NCBI GenBank assembly: GCA_016790635.1
Contig: JAEUOR010000080.1
Coordinates: 1 to 64,000 of the forward strand
Source: Burkholderiales bacterium
Lineage (GTDB): Bacteria; Pseudomonadota; Gammaproteobacteria; Burkholderiales; JAEUOS01
Length of the DNA: 64,000 nt
Direction: 5' to 3'
The notes beneath the pieces were generated by a model that did not search any database, was not told where the DNA came from, and saw nothing but the letters and a program-made list of their open reading frames with translations. Shown piece after piece: positions 1 through 9,459 of the stretch. Within the stretch, counting starts at the first letter, position 1, and each line of letters begins with the position of its first letter. Made by a program: the position numbers and the translations under genes.

Positions 1-3000
1 TGCCCAAGGTTGTCGCCAAGGAGTTGCAGCACCAGGCCAGCGTCGGCGACGTGCGCTTCGATCCATTCAGCTTGGATCTCGAAGCTCGCGACCTGGGCTT
101 GAACGACGCGCGCGGCGGCGCCTTGCTTTCGATCAAGCAGCTCGAAGTCAAGCTTGACTGGGCGTCGATCACGCGGCGGGCATGGTCCTTTGCCCATGTG
201 CGCGTGGGCGAGCCGCGCGTGAATCTGGAAATCAGCCCGCAGGGGCGACTCAATTTCGCCGACCTGATCGATGCGCTCAACCGCGAGCCGCCTGACCCCG
301 ACAAGCGCCTTCCGCGCCTGCTCTTGGACGAGGTCAAGGTCAGCGCCGGGCGGGTGGATTTCAACGACCGGCAGGCCGGCGTGAAAAACGCGCTCTCGCC
401 GATCGACTTCCAGCTGGCCAATATCTCGACCCTGCCTGAACACAACGGCCCGCACACGCTGACCGCGCGCACCGCCAACGGCGGCGCCGTGCGCTGGAAG
501 GGCCAGGCGTCGTTGAACCCGATTGCCGGCAGCGGCGAGGTGGTTGTGGAGGCGCTTGCCCTGGCCGCGCTGCAACCTTACGTCAAGGATCATCTTTCCG
601 CGGTGGTGACCGATGGGCGCCTGGCGATGAACCTGCCGTATCGATTCGCCTATGCAGGCGGCAAGGTTTCGGCCGAGTTGCAAAAGGCTGGCGTCACCCT
701 CGAGTCGTTTGTCCTGACACATGCCGGCGGCGCGCCGCTGCTTTCCCTGCCTTCGCTCAAGGTCGAAGGGGTGGATGCCAGCCTGGAGTCGCGGCAAGCG
801 AGCATCGCTGCATTGTCCATCGTCGGCGGGCGCGTGGCCGTCAAGCGCGATGCCAAGGGGGTGATCGACCTGGCGACCCTGGTGAAGGCGCAGCCGGCGC
901 AAGTTGCCGCAGCACCTCCTGCGCCGGCGGCTGCAGCGTCGGGGGCGACGACCCCTGCGGGGCCGGCCGCAGCCCCGGCGTGGCAGCTGGCGCTGCAGAA
1001 GCTGCGCGTCGAGGGTTTTGCCGCCGAGTATGCGGACCGGAGCGGGGCCGCACCGCTCGATGTCACCATTGCCAAGCTAGGCCTGGAGGGTTCAGCCGGG
1101 CTGGCTGACGGGGTACTCAAGGCGCGCGTGGAGTCGCTGGGCGCGACCGATATTGCGCTCGGGCCGCGGGCCGCCCCGCTGGTGAAGCTGGCAAGCGTGA
1201 CCGCCGGTGCGGCGGCACTCGACCTCGGTGCTCGTTCGCTCGCCATCGACCGCGTCGCCTTCGGACCCGTCGCCGCCAAGGTAGGGGTCGATGCCAAGGG
1301 GCGGGTCGATCTGCTGGACATGTTGCCTGCGGCGGGGACCGAAGCAAGAGCGGCGGCGCCCGCCGGACCGACGGCAGCGCCGCTGGCGGTGACGGTCAGC
1401 GCAATCGACTTCGAGCGCATCGCCGTGGATGTCGATGACCGTTCGAGAGAGGCCAAGGTCGCCGCGCAGATCGCCAGGCTCAAGGTGGGCGCCATCGCGG
1501 CGGGTGCGGGGCTGCAGGTCAAGTCGGTCGATGTCGATGGTCTCGCCGCAGACCTCGAGCATCCGCAGGCGCAGGTACGCGGCCAGGGAGGGCGCCTCAA
1601 ACTGGCCGGTCTACTGGCCGATGCCAAGCAGCCCGGCGGCTTTCGCTTAGGGCTAGCGGAATTGGGCGGCATGGTGGCCGACATCGATGCGAAGAGCGTG
1701 GGCATCAAGTTGCGCGCGGAGGACCTGCGGGCCCGCGTCACCGACCTGTCGGGCGATCCCAGGCACGCGCTCGGGTTTGATGTGGGATTGCGGCTGCGCG
1801 AAGGCGGCGACCTGTCCGCGCGCGGCAAGGCGGTCGCCGCGAGCGGGACGGTCGATGCGGACGTCAAGGTGGAAAGACTGGCGCTGGCGATCGCCCAGCC
1901 CTTCCTTTCCAAGGTGATCCGCCTCAAGCTGGCGAGCGGTACCGCCAGCGCCGAAGGCAAGCTCGTCATCGGCGGCAAGGGCCCCTGGCTGCGCTACAGC
2001 GGCGCGGCCGGGATCGCCAACCTCCTGCTCAACGAGGAAGACGGCAAGCAGTTTGCTGCGCTCAAGTTCGGCGGCGGCGCAGGCATGGATGTGCAGCTCA
2101 AACCCGACGCGATCGAGATTCCCGAATTGCGCCTGGAAGGTCCCCAGGCAGAGCTTTTCATCGACGCCGATCGCACCTTGAATGCGGTCCGCCTGCTGGT
2201 CGCGGCACCGTCGGGTGCAACGGCCGCAAGCACGCCGTCAGCGTCGCCGGGTGCCGCTTCGCCAGGGCCACCTGCTGTCGTCAAGCCTGCACCGCCCGTG
2301 GCAACGGCAGATGCCCCACTGCCGCCGATCGTGGTGCGCCGCATGCGCATCACCGACGGCAAGCTCGACTTCCAGGACTTGAGTCTGCGCCCGCAGTTCG
2401 GTGCGAAGATCCACGAACTCAACGGCGTCATCACCGGGCTGTCCACCAGCCCGTCGACGCGCAGTCGCCTGGAGCTGGACGGTCGGGTGGACGAGTTCGG
2501 CTCGGCGCGCATCCGCGGCGAGCTCAATCCGTTCTTTCCGCGCGTAGCGACCGACGTGGCCATGATTTTTCGCAACGTCGACATGACCACGGCCACCCCG
2601 TACGCGATGAAATTCGCCGGCTATCGCATCGCCTCGGGCAAGATTTCCCTGGACCTGGGCTACAAGGTGAGGGATAACCAGCTCGAGGGCGACAACAAGG
2701 TGGTGATCGACCAGTTGACGCTGGGCGAGCGGGTCGACAGTCCGGACGCGCTGCGCCTGCCGCTGGCCCTGGCGATCGCGATTCTCAAGGACAGCGACGG
2801 CCGCATCGACCTGGGCCTGCCGGTGTCCGGCAGCCTGGACGATCCGCAGTTCAGCTACGGTGCCCTGGTGTGGAAGGCGGTGGTCAACGTGTTGACGCGC
2901 GTGGTCACCGCGCCGTTTCGCGCTCTCGGGTCGCTGTTCGGCGGCGATGGGGCGCGCCTGGAATCGATCACCTTCGACGGCGGTTCGGCGCAGGTCGCGC

Positions 3001-3602
3001 CGCCCGAGCGCGAAAAGTTGCGCCAGGTGGCGCAGGTCCTGGCCAAGCGACCACAGTTGAAGCTTGCCATCCCGGCAGCGTTTGACGAGGCGCTGGATGC
3101 GCCGGCGCTGCGCGAACGGGCAGCGCGCGTGGAGATTCTCCGACGCGCCGGACACAAGCTGGGGGATGGCGAGAACCCGGGACCGCTCGATCCGCAGGAT
3201 CGCGCCCAACGTGCTGCCCTGCGCGATGTTTTCCTGGCCCGTCACGGCGCGCCGGCGCTGGAGAAGTTGAAGGACGACGCGGAGCGCGGTGCTCTCGGCG
3301 ACGCCAAGGGCGGCAAGCCGCAGGCACCGCCGGTATGGCGGCGCGCCATCAACCTGGTGCAAGGCGAGCCGCAGGTGGCCGATCCGGGTGCCTATTACGG
3401 CGCAATCGCGGCCCGGCTGTCGGAGAGCCAGCCGCTGCCTGCGGACGCGCTCGCGAGGCTGGCCTCCGAACGTGCCGCCGCAGTCGCTGCGGCGCTGCGC
3501 GAAGCCGGTGTTGACGCTGCGCGTGTGGCCGCCGGCAAGCCGCAGCCGGCCGCCGGCGGGGGCAAGCAGGTCGAGCTCAAGCTGGGGCTGGAGGCGCGCT
3601 GA
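1..3602 (+). CDS. DUF748 family envelope protein (5' truncated by window)
   Basis: The frame is open from the first base (reading PKVVAKEL before the first possible start, TTG at 24), so the real start lies outside the window. The 'ASVGDVRFDPFSLDLEARDL' stretch is the typical opening of DUF748 proteins. The roughly 1,200 residues alternate AsmA-like beta segments with Ala/Pro-rich linkers (around residues 290-320 and 735-770). The C-terminus has the 'FDGGSAQVAPPEREKLRQV' segment resembling the OmpA-like tail of the family. DUF748 proteins are large AsmA-related envelope proteins thought to span the periplasm; a role in lipid transport is suspected for AsmA relatives but is not shown here. Family assignment is secure, function is not. 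Confidence 0.85.
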   Translation, partial: PKVVAKELQHQASVGDVRFDPFSLDLEARDLGLNDARGGALLSIKQLEVKLDWASITRRAWSFAHVRVGEPRVNLEISPQGRLNFADLIDALNREPPDPDKRLPRLLLDEVKVSAGRVDFNDRQAGVKNALSPIDFQLANISTLPEHNGPHTLTARTANGGAVRWKGQASLNPIAGSGEVVVEALALAALQPYVKDHLSAVVTDGRLAMNLPYRFAYAGGKVSAELQKAGVTLESFVLTHAGGAPLLSLPSLKVEGVDASLESRQASIAALSIVGGRVAVKRDAKGVIDLATLVKAQPAQVAAAPPAPAAAASGATTPAGPAAAPAWQLALQKLRVEGFAAEYADRSGAAPLDVTIAKLGLEGSAGLADGVLKARVESLGATDIALGPRAAPLVKLASVTAGAAALDLGARSLAIDRVAFGPVAAKVGVDAKGRVDLLDMLPAAGTEARAAAPAGPTAAPLAVTVSAIDFERIAVDVDDRSREAKVAAQIARLKVGAIAAGAGLQVKSVDVDGLAADLEHPQAQVRGQGGRLKLAGLLADAKQPGGFRLGLAELGGMVADIDAKSVGIKLRAEDLRARVTDLSGDPRHALGFDVGLRLREGGDLSARGKAVAASGTVDADVKVERLALAIAQPFLSKVIRLKLASGTASAEGKLVIGGKGPWLRYSGAAGIANLLLNEEDGKQFAALKFGGGAGMDVQLKPDAIEIPELRLEGPQAELFIDADRTLNAVRLLVAAPSGATAASTPSASPGAASPGPPAVVKPAPPVATADAPLPPIVVRRMRITDGKLDFQDLSLRPQFGAKIHELNGVITGLSTSPSTRSRLELDGRVDEFGSARIRGELNPFFPRVATDVAMIFRNVDMTTATPYAMKFAGYRIASGKISLDLGYKVRDNQLEGDNKVVIDQLTLGERVDSPDALRLPLALAIAILKDSDGRIDLGLPVSGSLDDPQFSYGALVWKAVVNVLTRVVTAPFRALGSLFGGDGARLESITFDGGSAQVAPPEREKLRQVAQVLAKRPQLKLAIPAAFDEALDAPALRERAARVEILRRAGHKLGDGENPGPLDPQDRAQRAALRDVFLARHGAPALEKLKDDAERGALGDAKGGKPQAPPVWRRAINLVQGEPQVADPGAYYGAIAARLSESQPLPADALARLASERAAAVAAALREAGVDAARVAAGKPQPAAGGGKQVELKLGLEAR

Positions 3603-3614
3603 GCGCCGCGTTCC

Positions 3615-5267
3615 TCAGTTGGACGTGCCTGGGGCGTCGGTGGCGGGCAGCGCCGCGCGTGCCTCGTCAATCGCCTGGCTCACGTCGAGGGCGCGATTGA
3701 ACGTCGGAACCTCGGACGGCGGCGGCCGGTAGAAAACCACGCGATTCTCGCGCGATTGCTTGGCGCGATACATCGCGGCATCGGCATGCGCAAGCAGGGT
3801 CTGCTGGTCCTGGGCATCGACCGGGTAGATGGCCACGCCAAAGGACGCCGCGACCGGCGCCTCGCCGGCCAGGGCGGGGTACGGCGCCTTGATGACAGAC
3901 AGCAACTTGTGCGCGATGTCGGCAATTTCGCCGTCGGTACCCGTTTGTTCGAGCAGGATCACGAACTCGTCGCCGCCCATGCGCGCCAGCGTGTCGGAGG
4001 AACGCAGGCTGTTCTTCAGGCGCTTGGCGATGTCGATCAGGAGCGTGTCACCGGCCTGGTGCCCGAGCCTGTCGTTGACCTGCTTGAAGCCATCGAGGTC
4101 GACGAACATGAGTCCCAGGCGCCAGCCGTTGCGCTTGGCGCGCACGATGGCGCGCTCCAGCTCGGTGTTGAAGGAAAGCCGATTGCGCAGTCCGGTCAGC
4201 GCGTCGTGCGTCGCTGCGTAGGTCAGGCGCGCCTCCGCCTCGCGGCGCAGCCAGAAGAGCGCGATCTGACCGCCGAGCGAGCGCGCCAGGAGCTCGATCG
4301 ACGCGTCACTCCTTTGCCGGTGCGGGGAGAGGAATTCGAGCACGCAAACCACCTCGCCCTGTACCGCCACCGGAAAGGCAAAGGCCGCATGCAGGTTTGC
4401 GGCCAGCGCAGCCTCGCGGCGGCTGAAATCCGGTTCCAATGCGATGTCGCGCATCGCAATGAGAGCCTGCTCGGTCCAGGCGCGTGTCACCAGGTCATGC
4501 GGCGCGATCGGAAAGCGGCGCGCGCGCGAGGCCTCGACCAAGGGCGCCGCGCTATCCGTCCCCCACACCTCGCCGCACAGGAGCGTGTTGTTGCGCGTAT
4601 CGCGCATCCAGCGCGCGCCGAATTGCCAACCGAGCGGCCGGCACACCGCTTCGAGAATACCCGGCAGGGCCTCCGAGAGCCGCGCCGCGCTGGCCAGGAC
4701 ACCGGTGACCGCGTCATTGATCTCCAGTTGCACCTTGGTCTGGTGGATGGCGGTGTGGTCGCGACTGGCGCCGCGGTAGCCGACAAAACCGCCGCCGGTA
4801 TCGAATACCGGCACGCCGCTCATGGCGCTGTAGCGCAGCGTGCCCTGCGCGTCGATGCGTCCGATGATGAAGTCGTGAAAGGGCCGGTGATCGCGCAGCG
4901 TGCGCTTGAGTTCGTCCCATTGCGCAGCGCTTACCCCTACGGACGGTGATTCCCAGGGCGCATGGCCGACCAGCGGATCGAAGTCGAAGCGTGCGTCGAC
5001 GCGGTCGCGATACAGGACGCGCGTGTAGGCCAGGTTGGCGTCTGTCTCCCAGAAAACGTCATGGGCGGAGTAGATGAGCTGCTGGAAAACCTGTGCCCAG
5101 CCGGCATGGATCGCGCGCGCGTTCTCATCGACGTCGCCGGCCTTGGCCAGCGTGAGAGGCCCCAGCTTCTGCATGGCCTCGAGCGAGCGCTTGCGCCGGG
5201 CCACCACGATGAGCGCCACGCCCAGTCCCAGGGACGCGATGACAGCCAGAAGCGCGACTACGCCCAT
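3615..5267 (-). CDS. membrane-anchored diguanylate cyclase (PAS-GAF-GGDEF)
   Basis: This 550-residue protein should make cyclic di-GMP from two GTP. One N-terminal membrane helix (about residues 2-23) is followed by a PAS-like domain (about 60-180), a GAF-like domain (about 190-345) and a C-terminal GGDEF domain. The active-site motif is intact (RMGGDEF). An RSSD sequence five residues before it is a product-inhibition I-site, so feedback by c-di-GMP is likely. No EAL or HD-GYP domain is attached. It is convergent with the upstream DUF748 gene, only 12 nt away. The signal sensed by the PAS/GAF domains cannot be read from sequence. Confidence 0.93.
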   Translation of the reverse strand: MGVVALLAVIASLGLGVALIVVARRKRSLEAMQKLGPLTLAKAGDVDENARAIHAGWAQVFQQLIYSAHDVFWETDANLAYTRVLYRDRVDARFDFDPLVGHAPWESPSVGVSAAQWDELKRTLRDHRPFHDFIIGRIDAQGTLRYSAMSGVPVFDTGGGFVGYRGASRDHTAIHQTKVQLEINDAVTGVLASAARLSEALPGILEAVCRPLGWQFGARWMRDTRNNTLLCGEVWGTDSAAPLVEASRARRFPIAPHDLVTRAWTEQALIAMRDIALEPDFSRREAALAANLHAAFAFPVAVQGEVVCVLEFLSPHRQRSDASIELLARSLGGQIALFWLRREAEARLTYAATHDALTGLRNRLSFNTELERAIVRAKRNGWRLGLMFVDLDGFKQVNDRLGHQAGDTLLIDIAKRLKNSLRSSDTLARMGGDEFVILLEQTGTDGEIADIAHKLLSVIKAPYPALAGEAPVAASFGVAIYPVDAQDQQTLLAHADAAMYRAKQSRENRVVFYRPPPSEVPTFNRALDVSQAIDEARAALPATDAPGTSN

Positions 5268-5286
5268 GAACGACTTGGTGCCCGGC

Positions 5287-6054
5287 TCAGCCGATGGTCA
5301 CGCCGCCGTCCGCGACGATGGTCTGGCCGGTGATGAACGCGCCTGCGGGGCCGGCCAGCATCACCGCGATGCCTGCGATGTCGTCCGGCTCACCGAGCCG
5401 TCTGAGCGGTGTCTGCGCCTCGCGCGCCTTGCGGTTGCGCTCGTCCTCCCACAGGGCGCGCGCGAAATCGGTGCGCACCAGTCCGGGCAGGATGGCGTTG
5501 ACGCGAATGTTCTGCGGGCCCCATTCAACCGCCAGGTTGCGCGCCAGCGCCGCGTCGGCTGCCTTGGAAACGCCGTACAGGCCGATCACCCCGTTGCCGC
5601 GCAGCGCGGCGATCGAAGAGACGATGATGATGGCGCCGCCGCCGCGCTCGGCCATCTGCGGGGCGACCATGTTGCAAAGCTGCCAGACCCCGCGCACGTT
5701 GGTGCCCATGATCTTGTCGAAGGCGTCGTCAGATGCCGAGGCGGTCGGCCCGAAGACCGGATTGGTCGCGGCATTGCAGACCAGGATGTCGATGCCGCCA
5801 TAGGCGTCCAGGGTCGCCTTGACCAGCGCTGCGAGTTCCTCCTTGCGCGCGACATTGCAGGGCTGCGCGATCGAGGCGAGTCCCTCGGCGTCGAACTCCG
5901 CCTTGACCTGGGCGCAGGTGTCGGCCTTGCGGCTGGAGATGACCACGCGCGCACCCGCCAGCGCCAGCTGCCGGGCGATGGCGCGGCCGATGCCCTTGGT
6001 CGATCCTGTGATGAGCGCGGACTTGCCCGCAAGGTCGAAGAGCGGAGAGGGCAT
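5287..6054 (-). CDS. SDR family NAD(P)-dependent oxidoreductase
   Basis: A classical short-chain dehydrogenase of 255 residues. It shows the Rossmann motif TGSTKGIG near the N-terminus, the NAG-equivalent VCNAATNP, catalytic Ser in IIVSSIAAL and the YGVSK active-site Tyr/Lys, and ends with the usual ADGGVTIG. The start at 6054 (MPSPLFDLAGKS) is chosen because the family begins about there; the frame stays open further upstream, but that stretch is Arg-rich and overlaps the divergent gene. It is divergent from the DUF924 gene, with 26 nt between starts, and follows the diguanylate cyclase on other-side spacing of 19 nt. Substrate unknown. Confidence 0.9.
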   Translation of the reverse strand: MPSPLFDLAGKSALITGSTKGIGRAIARQLALAGARVVISSRKADTCAQVKAEFDAEGLASIAQPCNVARKEELAALVKATLDAYGGIDILVCNAATNPVFGPTASASDDAFDKIMGTNVRGVWQLCNMVAPQMAERGGGAIIIVSSIAALRGNGVIGLYGVSKAADAALARNLAVEWGPQNIRVNAILPGLVRTDFARALWEDERNRKAREAQTPLRRLGEPDDIAGIAVMLAGPAGAFITGQTIVADGGVTIG

Positions 6055-6080
6055 GGAGCGAGATGGTATAGGATGGAAAG

Positions 6081-6695
6081 ATGATTCTAGCTGCATCGTC
6101 ATCCCCGCTCCCGGCACCTGCCGCGACGCCTGAGGACGTGCTGCGCTTCTGGTTCGGCGCGCCCGACGCGGCCGGCGTGCTGCCGCGCCGCCCCGAGTGG
6201 TTTCGCAAGGATGCGCTCTTCGACGAGGCGATCCGCAGCCGCTTCGGCGAACTGCATCGGCAGGCACGGGCCGGTCACATCGACGCCTGGCGCCAGGCGC
6301 CGGTTAGCGCGCTCGCCTTTGTCATCGTGACCGACCAGTTCCCGCGCAACCTGTATCGCGGTTCGCCCGACACCTACTCGACCGACGGCATGGCGCTCGA
6401 CTGTGCGCGCATGATGGTCGAACGAGGCTGGGACATGGAGCTCGCGCCGATCCAGCGCTGGTTCGTCTACCTGCCCTACGAGCACAGCGAGTCGCTTAAC
6501 GACCAGCGCGAATGCCTGCGCCTGTTCGAGCGCGTCGCCGTGGAGCCGCGCCTGGCCGACGTGCCCGAATGGGCTGTCAAGCACATGGTGGTCATCGAGC
6601 GTTTCGGGCGCTTTCCGCACCGCAACGCCATCCTCGGGCGCCCCTCGAAGCCCGAGGAGATCGAGTTCCTCAAGGAGCCAGGGTCATCGTTCTGA
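6081..6695 (+). CDS. DUF924 family protein
   Basis: A 204-residue helical protein with the DUF924 landmarks 'VLRFWFG', 'VIVTDQFPRNLYRGSP', 'FVYLPYEHSE' and 'RFGRFPHRNAILGR'. The family is common in proteobacteria, resembles TPR folds and has no established biochemical role. An ATG preceded by GGAAAG supports the start at 6081. Its last codons overlap or abut the following methyltransferase, and an AAGGAG sequence inside its 3' end (6672-6677) appears to serve as the ribosome binding site for that next gene, so the two are probably translationally coupled. Confidence 0.87.
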   Translation: MILAASSSPLPAPAATPEDVLRFWFGAPDAAGVLPRRPEWFRKDALFDEAIRSRFGELHRQARAGHIDAWRQAPVSALAFVIVTDQFPRNLYRGSPDTYSTDGMALDCARMMVERGWDMELAPIQRWFVYLPYEHSESLNDQRECLRLFERVAVEPRLADVPEWAVKHMVVIERFGRFPHRNAILGRPSKPEEIEFLKEPGSSF

Positions 6696-7249
6696 CGCCG
6701 CACGGCCACGGCGACGCGCCATCGTCCTGGGTTGCACGCTGGGCCGGTCTGATCGCGCCGGGCGGGACGGCCCTGGACGTGGCCGCCGGGCATGGCCGGC
6801 ATGCGCAACTCCTGGCCGCGCGCGGCTTGCGGGTCGAGGCCATCGACCGCGACCCGCAAGCCCTGGCCGCGCTGGCTGCCATCGCCGGGGTGACGCCGGT
6901 CGCAGCCGACATCGAATCCGGGCCTTGGCCCCGCGCGGGACGCACCTATGACGGGGTCGTGGTGACCAATTACCTGTGGCGCGAGCGCCTGCCCGACATT
7001 GCCGCGGCCCTCGGCGATGGCGGCATCCTGATCTACGAGACCTTTGCGGTCGGGAACGAAACGCTCGGCAAACCGTCCAACCCGATGTTCCTGCTGCGTC
7101 GCGGCGAACTGCTCGACTGGGCGCGCGCGGCCGGAATGTTGGTGCTGGGGTTCGAGAGCGGGCGCGTGCAGTCGCCCCGCCCGGCGATCGTCGAACGCAT
7201 TTGCGCCTGGCGCGCCGGTGGGTCGACGATTCCGCCCGCCATCGATTGA
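6686..7249 (+). CDS. class I SAM-dependent methyltransferase (start codon apparently ATC)
   Basis: The protein begins IVLTPHGHGDAPSSWVARW and contains the SAM-binding motif LDVAAGHGRHAQLL and the acidic strand end VEAIDRD, followed by 'VVVTNYLWRERLPDI' and 'GGILIYETFAVGNE', typical of a small methyltransferase near 187 residues (TehB-like group). No ATG, GTG or TTG lies in frame between an ATG at 6569, deep inside the previous gene, and the SAM motif at about 6780. A consensus AAGGAG at 6672-6677 sits 8 nt before ATC 6686, making that the best start; CTG 6692 is the alternative. Substrate unknown. Confidence 0.8.
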   Translation: MVLTPHGHGDAPSSWVARWAGLIAPGGTALDVAAGHGRHAQLLAARGLRVEAIDRDPQALAALAAIAGVTPVAADIESGPWPRAGRTYDGVVVTNYLWRERLPDIAAALGDGGILIYETFAVGNETLGKPSNPMFLLRRGELLDWARAAGMLVLGFESGRVQSPRPAIVERICAWRAGGSTIPPAID

Positions 7250-7349
7250 CCGCCGCCCGGCGTGCAGGGGTTTTGCACGTCGGGGGTGGGGTAAAATCAG
7301 GGGCTCTCCGCAGGATGCCGCCGGACAAGCGCGGCGCAAGGAAAAAATC

Positions 7350-8252
7350 ATGAGTGCAAGCACCCGTTTCGCCGGCAGCATCGTCGCCATCGTCACCCCG
7401 ATGCGCGACGACGGCGCATTGGACCTGCCCTCGCTCAAGCGCCTGATCGACTGGCATGTGGCCGAAGGGACCGACGGCATCGTCATCGTCGGCACGACCG
7501 GCGAGTCTCCCACGGTCGATCATGAGGAGCATTGCCAGCTCATCAAGAGCGCGGTCGAATACACCGCGGGGCGCGTTCCGGTGATCGCCGGCACCGGTGC
7601 CAATTCGACCGCCGAGGCCATCGACCTGATGCGCTTTGCGAAGTCCGCCGGGGCCGATGCCTGCCTGTCTGTCGTGCCCTACTACAACCGGCCCACCCAG
7701 GAAGGCCTGTACCGGCATTTTCGTGCCCAGGCCGAGGCCTGCGACCTGCCGATGATCATGTACAACGTGCCGGGCCGCACGGTGGCGGACATGGCCAACG
7801 AGACGGTGGTGCGCCTGGCCGAGGTCCCGGGCATCGTCGGACTCAAGGATGCCACCGACAATATCGAGCGCGCCTCGTTGCTCCTGCGTGACCTGGCGCG
7901 TGCCGGGCGCGAGGACTTCACCATGCTCTCCGGCTGCGACGGCACGGCGCTGGCCTTCACGCTGATGGGCGGGCAGGGCACGATTTCGGTGACCGCCAAC
8001 GTCGCGCCGGGCCTCATGCACAAGATGATTGCCGCCGCGCGCGCGGGCGACGTGGCCGGCGCGCGCCTTCTCAACACGCGCCTCCTTGCGCTGCATCAGC
8101 GCCTGTTCGTCGAACCCAACCCGGTGCCGGTCAAGTGGGCCCTGGCGCGCATGGGACGTTGCGGCGCGCATCTGCGCCTGCCGCTGGCGCCTCTGGCGCA
8201 GGCGCATCATGCCGTGGTGGAGGCAGCACTGCGTGAAGCCGGCGCGCTGTAA
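7350..8252 (+). CDS. dapA: 4-hydroxy-tetrahydrodipicolinate synthase DapA
   Basis: DapA condenses pyruvate with aspartate semialdehyde, the first committed step to lysine and diaminopimelate for peptidoglycan; cytoplasmic tetramer. The 300-residue TIM barrel has Thr-Thr at 49-50 (GTTGESPT), Tyr138 (MIMYNVPGRT) and the Schiff-base Lys166 (GIVGLKDAT). The ATG at 7350 follows AAGGA at a good distance. A TAAAAT -10-like box lies at 7292-7297 without a convincing -35. It sits 21 nt before bamC, the usual dapA-bamC arrangement (bamC is also called dapX in E. coli). Confidence 0.96.
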   Translation: MSASTRFAGSIVAIVTPMRDDGALDLPSLKRLIDWHVAEGTDGIVIVGTTGESPTVDHEEHCQLIKSAVEYTAGRVPVIAGTGANSTAEAIDLMRFAKSAGADACLSVVPYYNRPTQEGLYRHFRAQAEACDLPMIMYNVPGRTVADMANETVVRLAEVPGIVGLKDATDNIERASLLLRDLARAGREDFTMLSGCDGTALAFTLMGGQGTISVTANVAPGLMHKMIAAARAGDVAGARLLNTRLLALHQRLFVEPNPVPVKWALARMGRCGAHLRLPLAPLAQAHHAVVEAALREAGAL

Positions 8253-8273
8253 CGTCATCGAGGGACGATCGCC

Positions 8274-9425
8274 ATGACCTTCAACCGATTGCCGCGACTC
8301 GCGACCATCCTCTCAAGCGCTGTGCTCCTCGGTGCCTGTTCGTGGGCGAGCAACGTCATCAAGTCCGACAAGGTCGACTACAAGTCACCTACGCAGTCGG
8401 CCAGCGTGCCCAGCCTGGAGATTCCTCCCGATCTGACTGCCCCCGCCCGTGATGGTCGCTTCAGCGTGCCCGGCGACGAGGCACGACGCGGCACGGTGAC
8501 CGCCAGCGAACTGGCGGCGCGCGGTCCGGCGCAAAAGCCGCAGTCCTCCGGCATCTTGCCGCGCGTGCCGGACGCGCGCATCGAGCGCGCCGGCAACCAG
8601 CGCTGGCTGGTGGTCAAGACTGCGCCTGCGGAACTGTGGCCGCAGATCAAGGAGTTCTGGCAGGAAATGGGGTTCGTGATCGACATCGAGCGCCCCGAGT
8701 CGGGGGTCATGGAGACGGATTGGGCGGAGAATCGCGCCAAGATCGGACAGGACTTCATCCGCCGCACGGTCGGGCGCTTTCTCGACGGCCTGTACTCGAC
8801 GCCGGAACGCGACAAGTTCCGCACTCGGCTGGAGGTCAACAGCAGCGGCGAGACCGAGATCTATGTCAGCCATCGCGGCATGATTGAGGTCTACCGCACC
8901 GAAGGGCGCGACCAGACCGCCTGGCAGCCCCGGCTTGCGGACCCGGAGCTCGAGGTGGACTTCCTGACCCGCCTGATGGTGCGCCTCGGATCGGAGCAGA
9001 CCGTCGCGCGTCGCGCGGTGGAGACTGCGGGCAGCAACCGTCCGGTGGAACGTGCCAAGATCGTCAAGAGCGGTGCGGTGCAGATGGTCGAGATCGACGA
9101 GAGCTTTGATCGCGCCTGGCGCCGGATCGGCCTTGCGCTGGACCGGGTCGGCTTCACCGTCGAGGATCGCGATCGTTCACGCGGGGTGTACTTCGTCCGC
9201 TACGCCGATACCGATGCCACGCGGCGGCGCGCCGAACCGGGCATGCTGTCGCGCTTCACCAACTGGTTCAACCAGGACCGTGTCGTGGTGGCCGAGCAGT
9301 ACCAGGTCAAGGTCAGCGATGCGAGCGCGGTGACGCGTGTGGCCATTCTCTCCAAGGCCGGCGTGCCCGAGGATACGCAGACCACGCAGCGCATCCTGAA
9401 CCTGCTGCACGAGCAGTTGAAGTGA
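8274..9425 (+). CDS. bamC: outer membrane protein assembly factor BamC (lipoprotein)
   Basis: BamC is an accessory lipoprotein of the BAM complex that folds beta-barrel proteins into the outer membrane. A signal peptide ends in the lipobox LLGAC with the lipidated Cys about residue 22. The following region (residues 23-100) is the extended unstructured segment that in E. coli contacts BamD, with 'SVPSLEIPPDL' conserved. Two helix-grip domains follow (about 105-225 and 255-380), giving 383 residues, near the family length. Position directly behind dapA supports the name. Confidence 0.92.
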   Translation: MTFNRLPRLATILSSAVLLGACSWASNVIKSDKVDYKSPTQSASVPSLEIPPDLTAPARDGRFSVPGDEARRGTVTASELAARGPAQKPQSSGILPRVPDARIERAGNQRWLVVKTAPAELWPQIKEFWQEMGFVIDIERPESGVMETDWAENRAKIGQDFIRRTVGRFLDGLYSTPERDKFRTRLEVNSSGETEIYVSHRGMIEVYRTEGRDQTAWQPRLADPELEVDFLTRLMVRLGSEQTVARRAVETAGSNRPVERAKIVKSGAVQMVEIDESFDRAWRRIGLALDRVGFTVEDRDRSRGVYFVRYADTDATRRRAEPGMLSRFTNWFNQDRVVVAEQYQVKVSDASAVTRVAILSKAGVPEDTQTTQRILNLLHEQLK

Positions 9426-9459
9426 TCGCACGCGGCAAGGCCGCGCGCGGCGCGGCGCG

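Noticed and set aside
650..3362. Several long minus-strand frames opposite DUF748
   Set aside because: Ser/Arg/Pro-rich translations without domains; the DUF748 frame is continuous and conserved in character.
7262..7297. GTGCA/TGCAC inverted repeat and TAAAAT box before dapA
   Set aside because: The only -35-like TTGCAC is 13 nt from the -10, too close, and the arms are 5 bp; too weak to list as a site.
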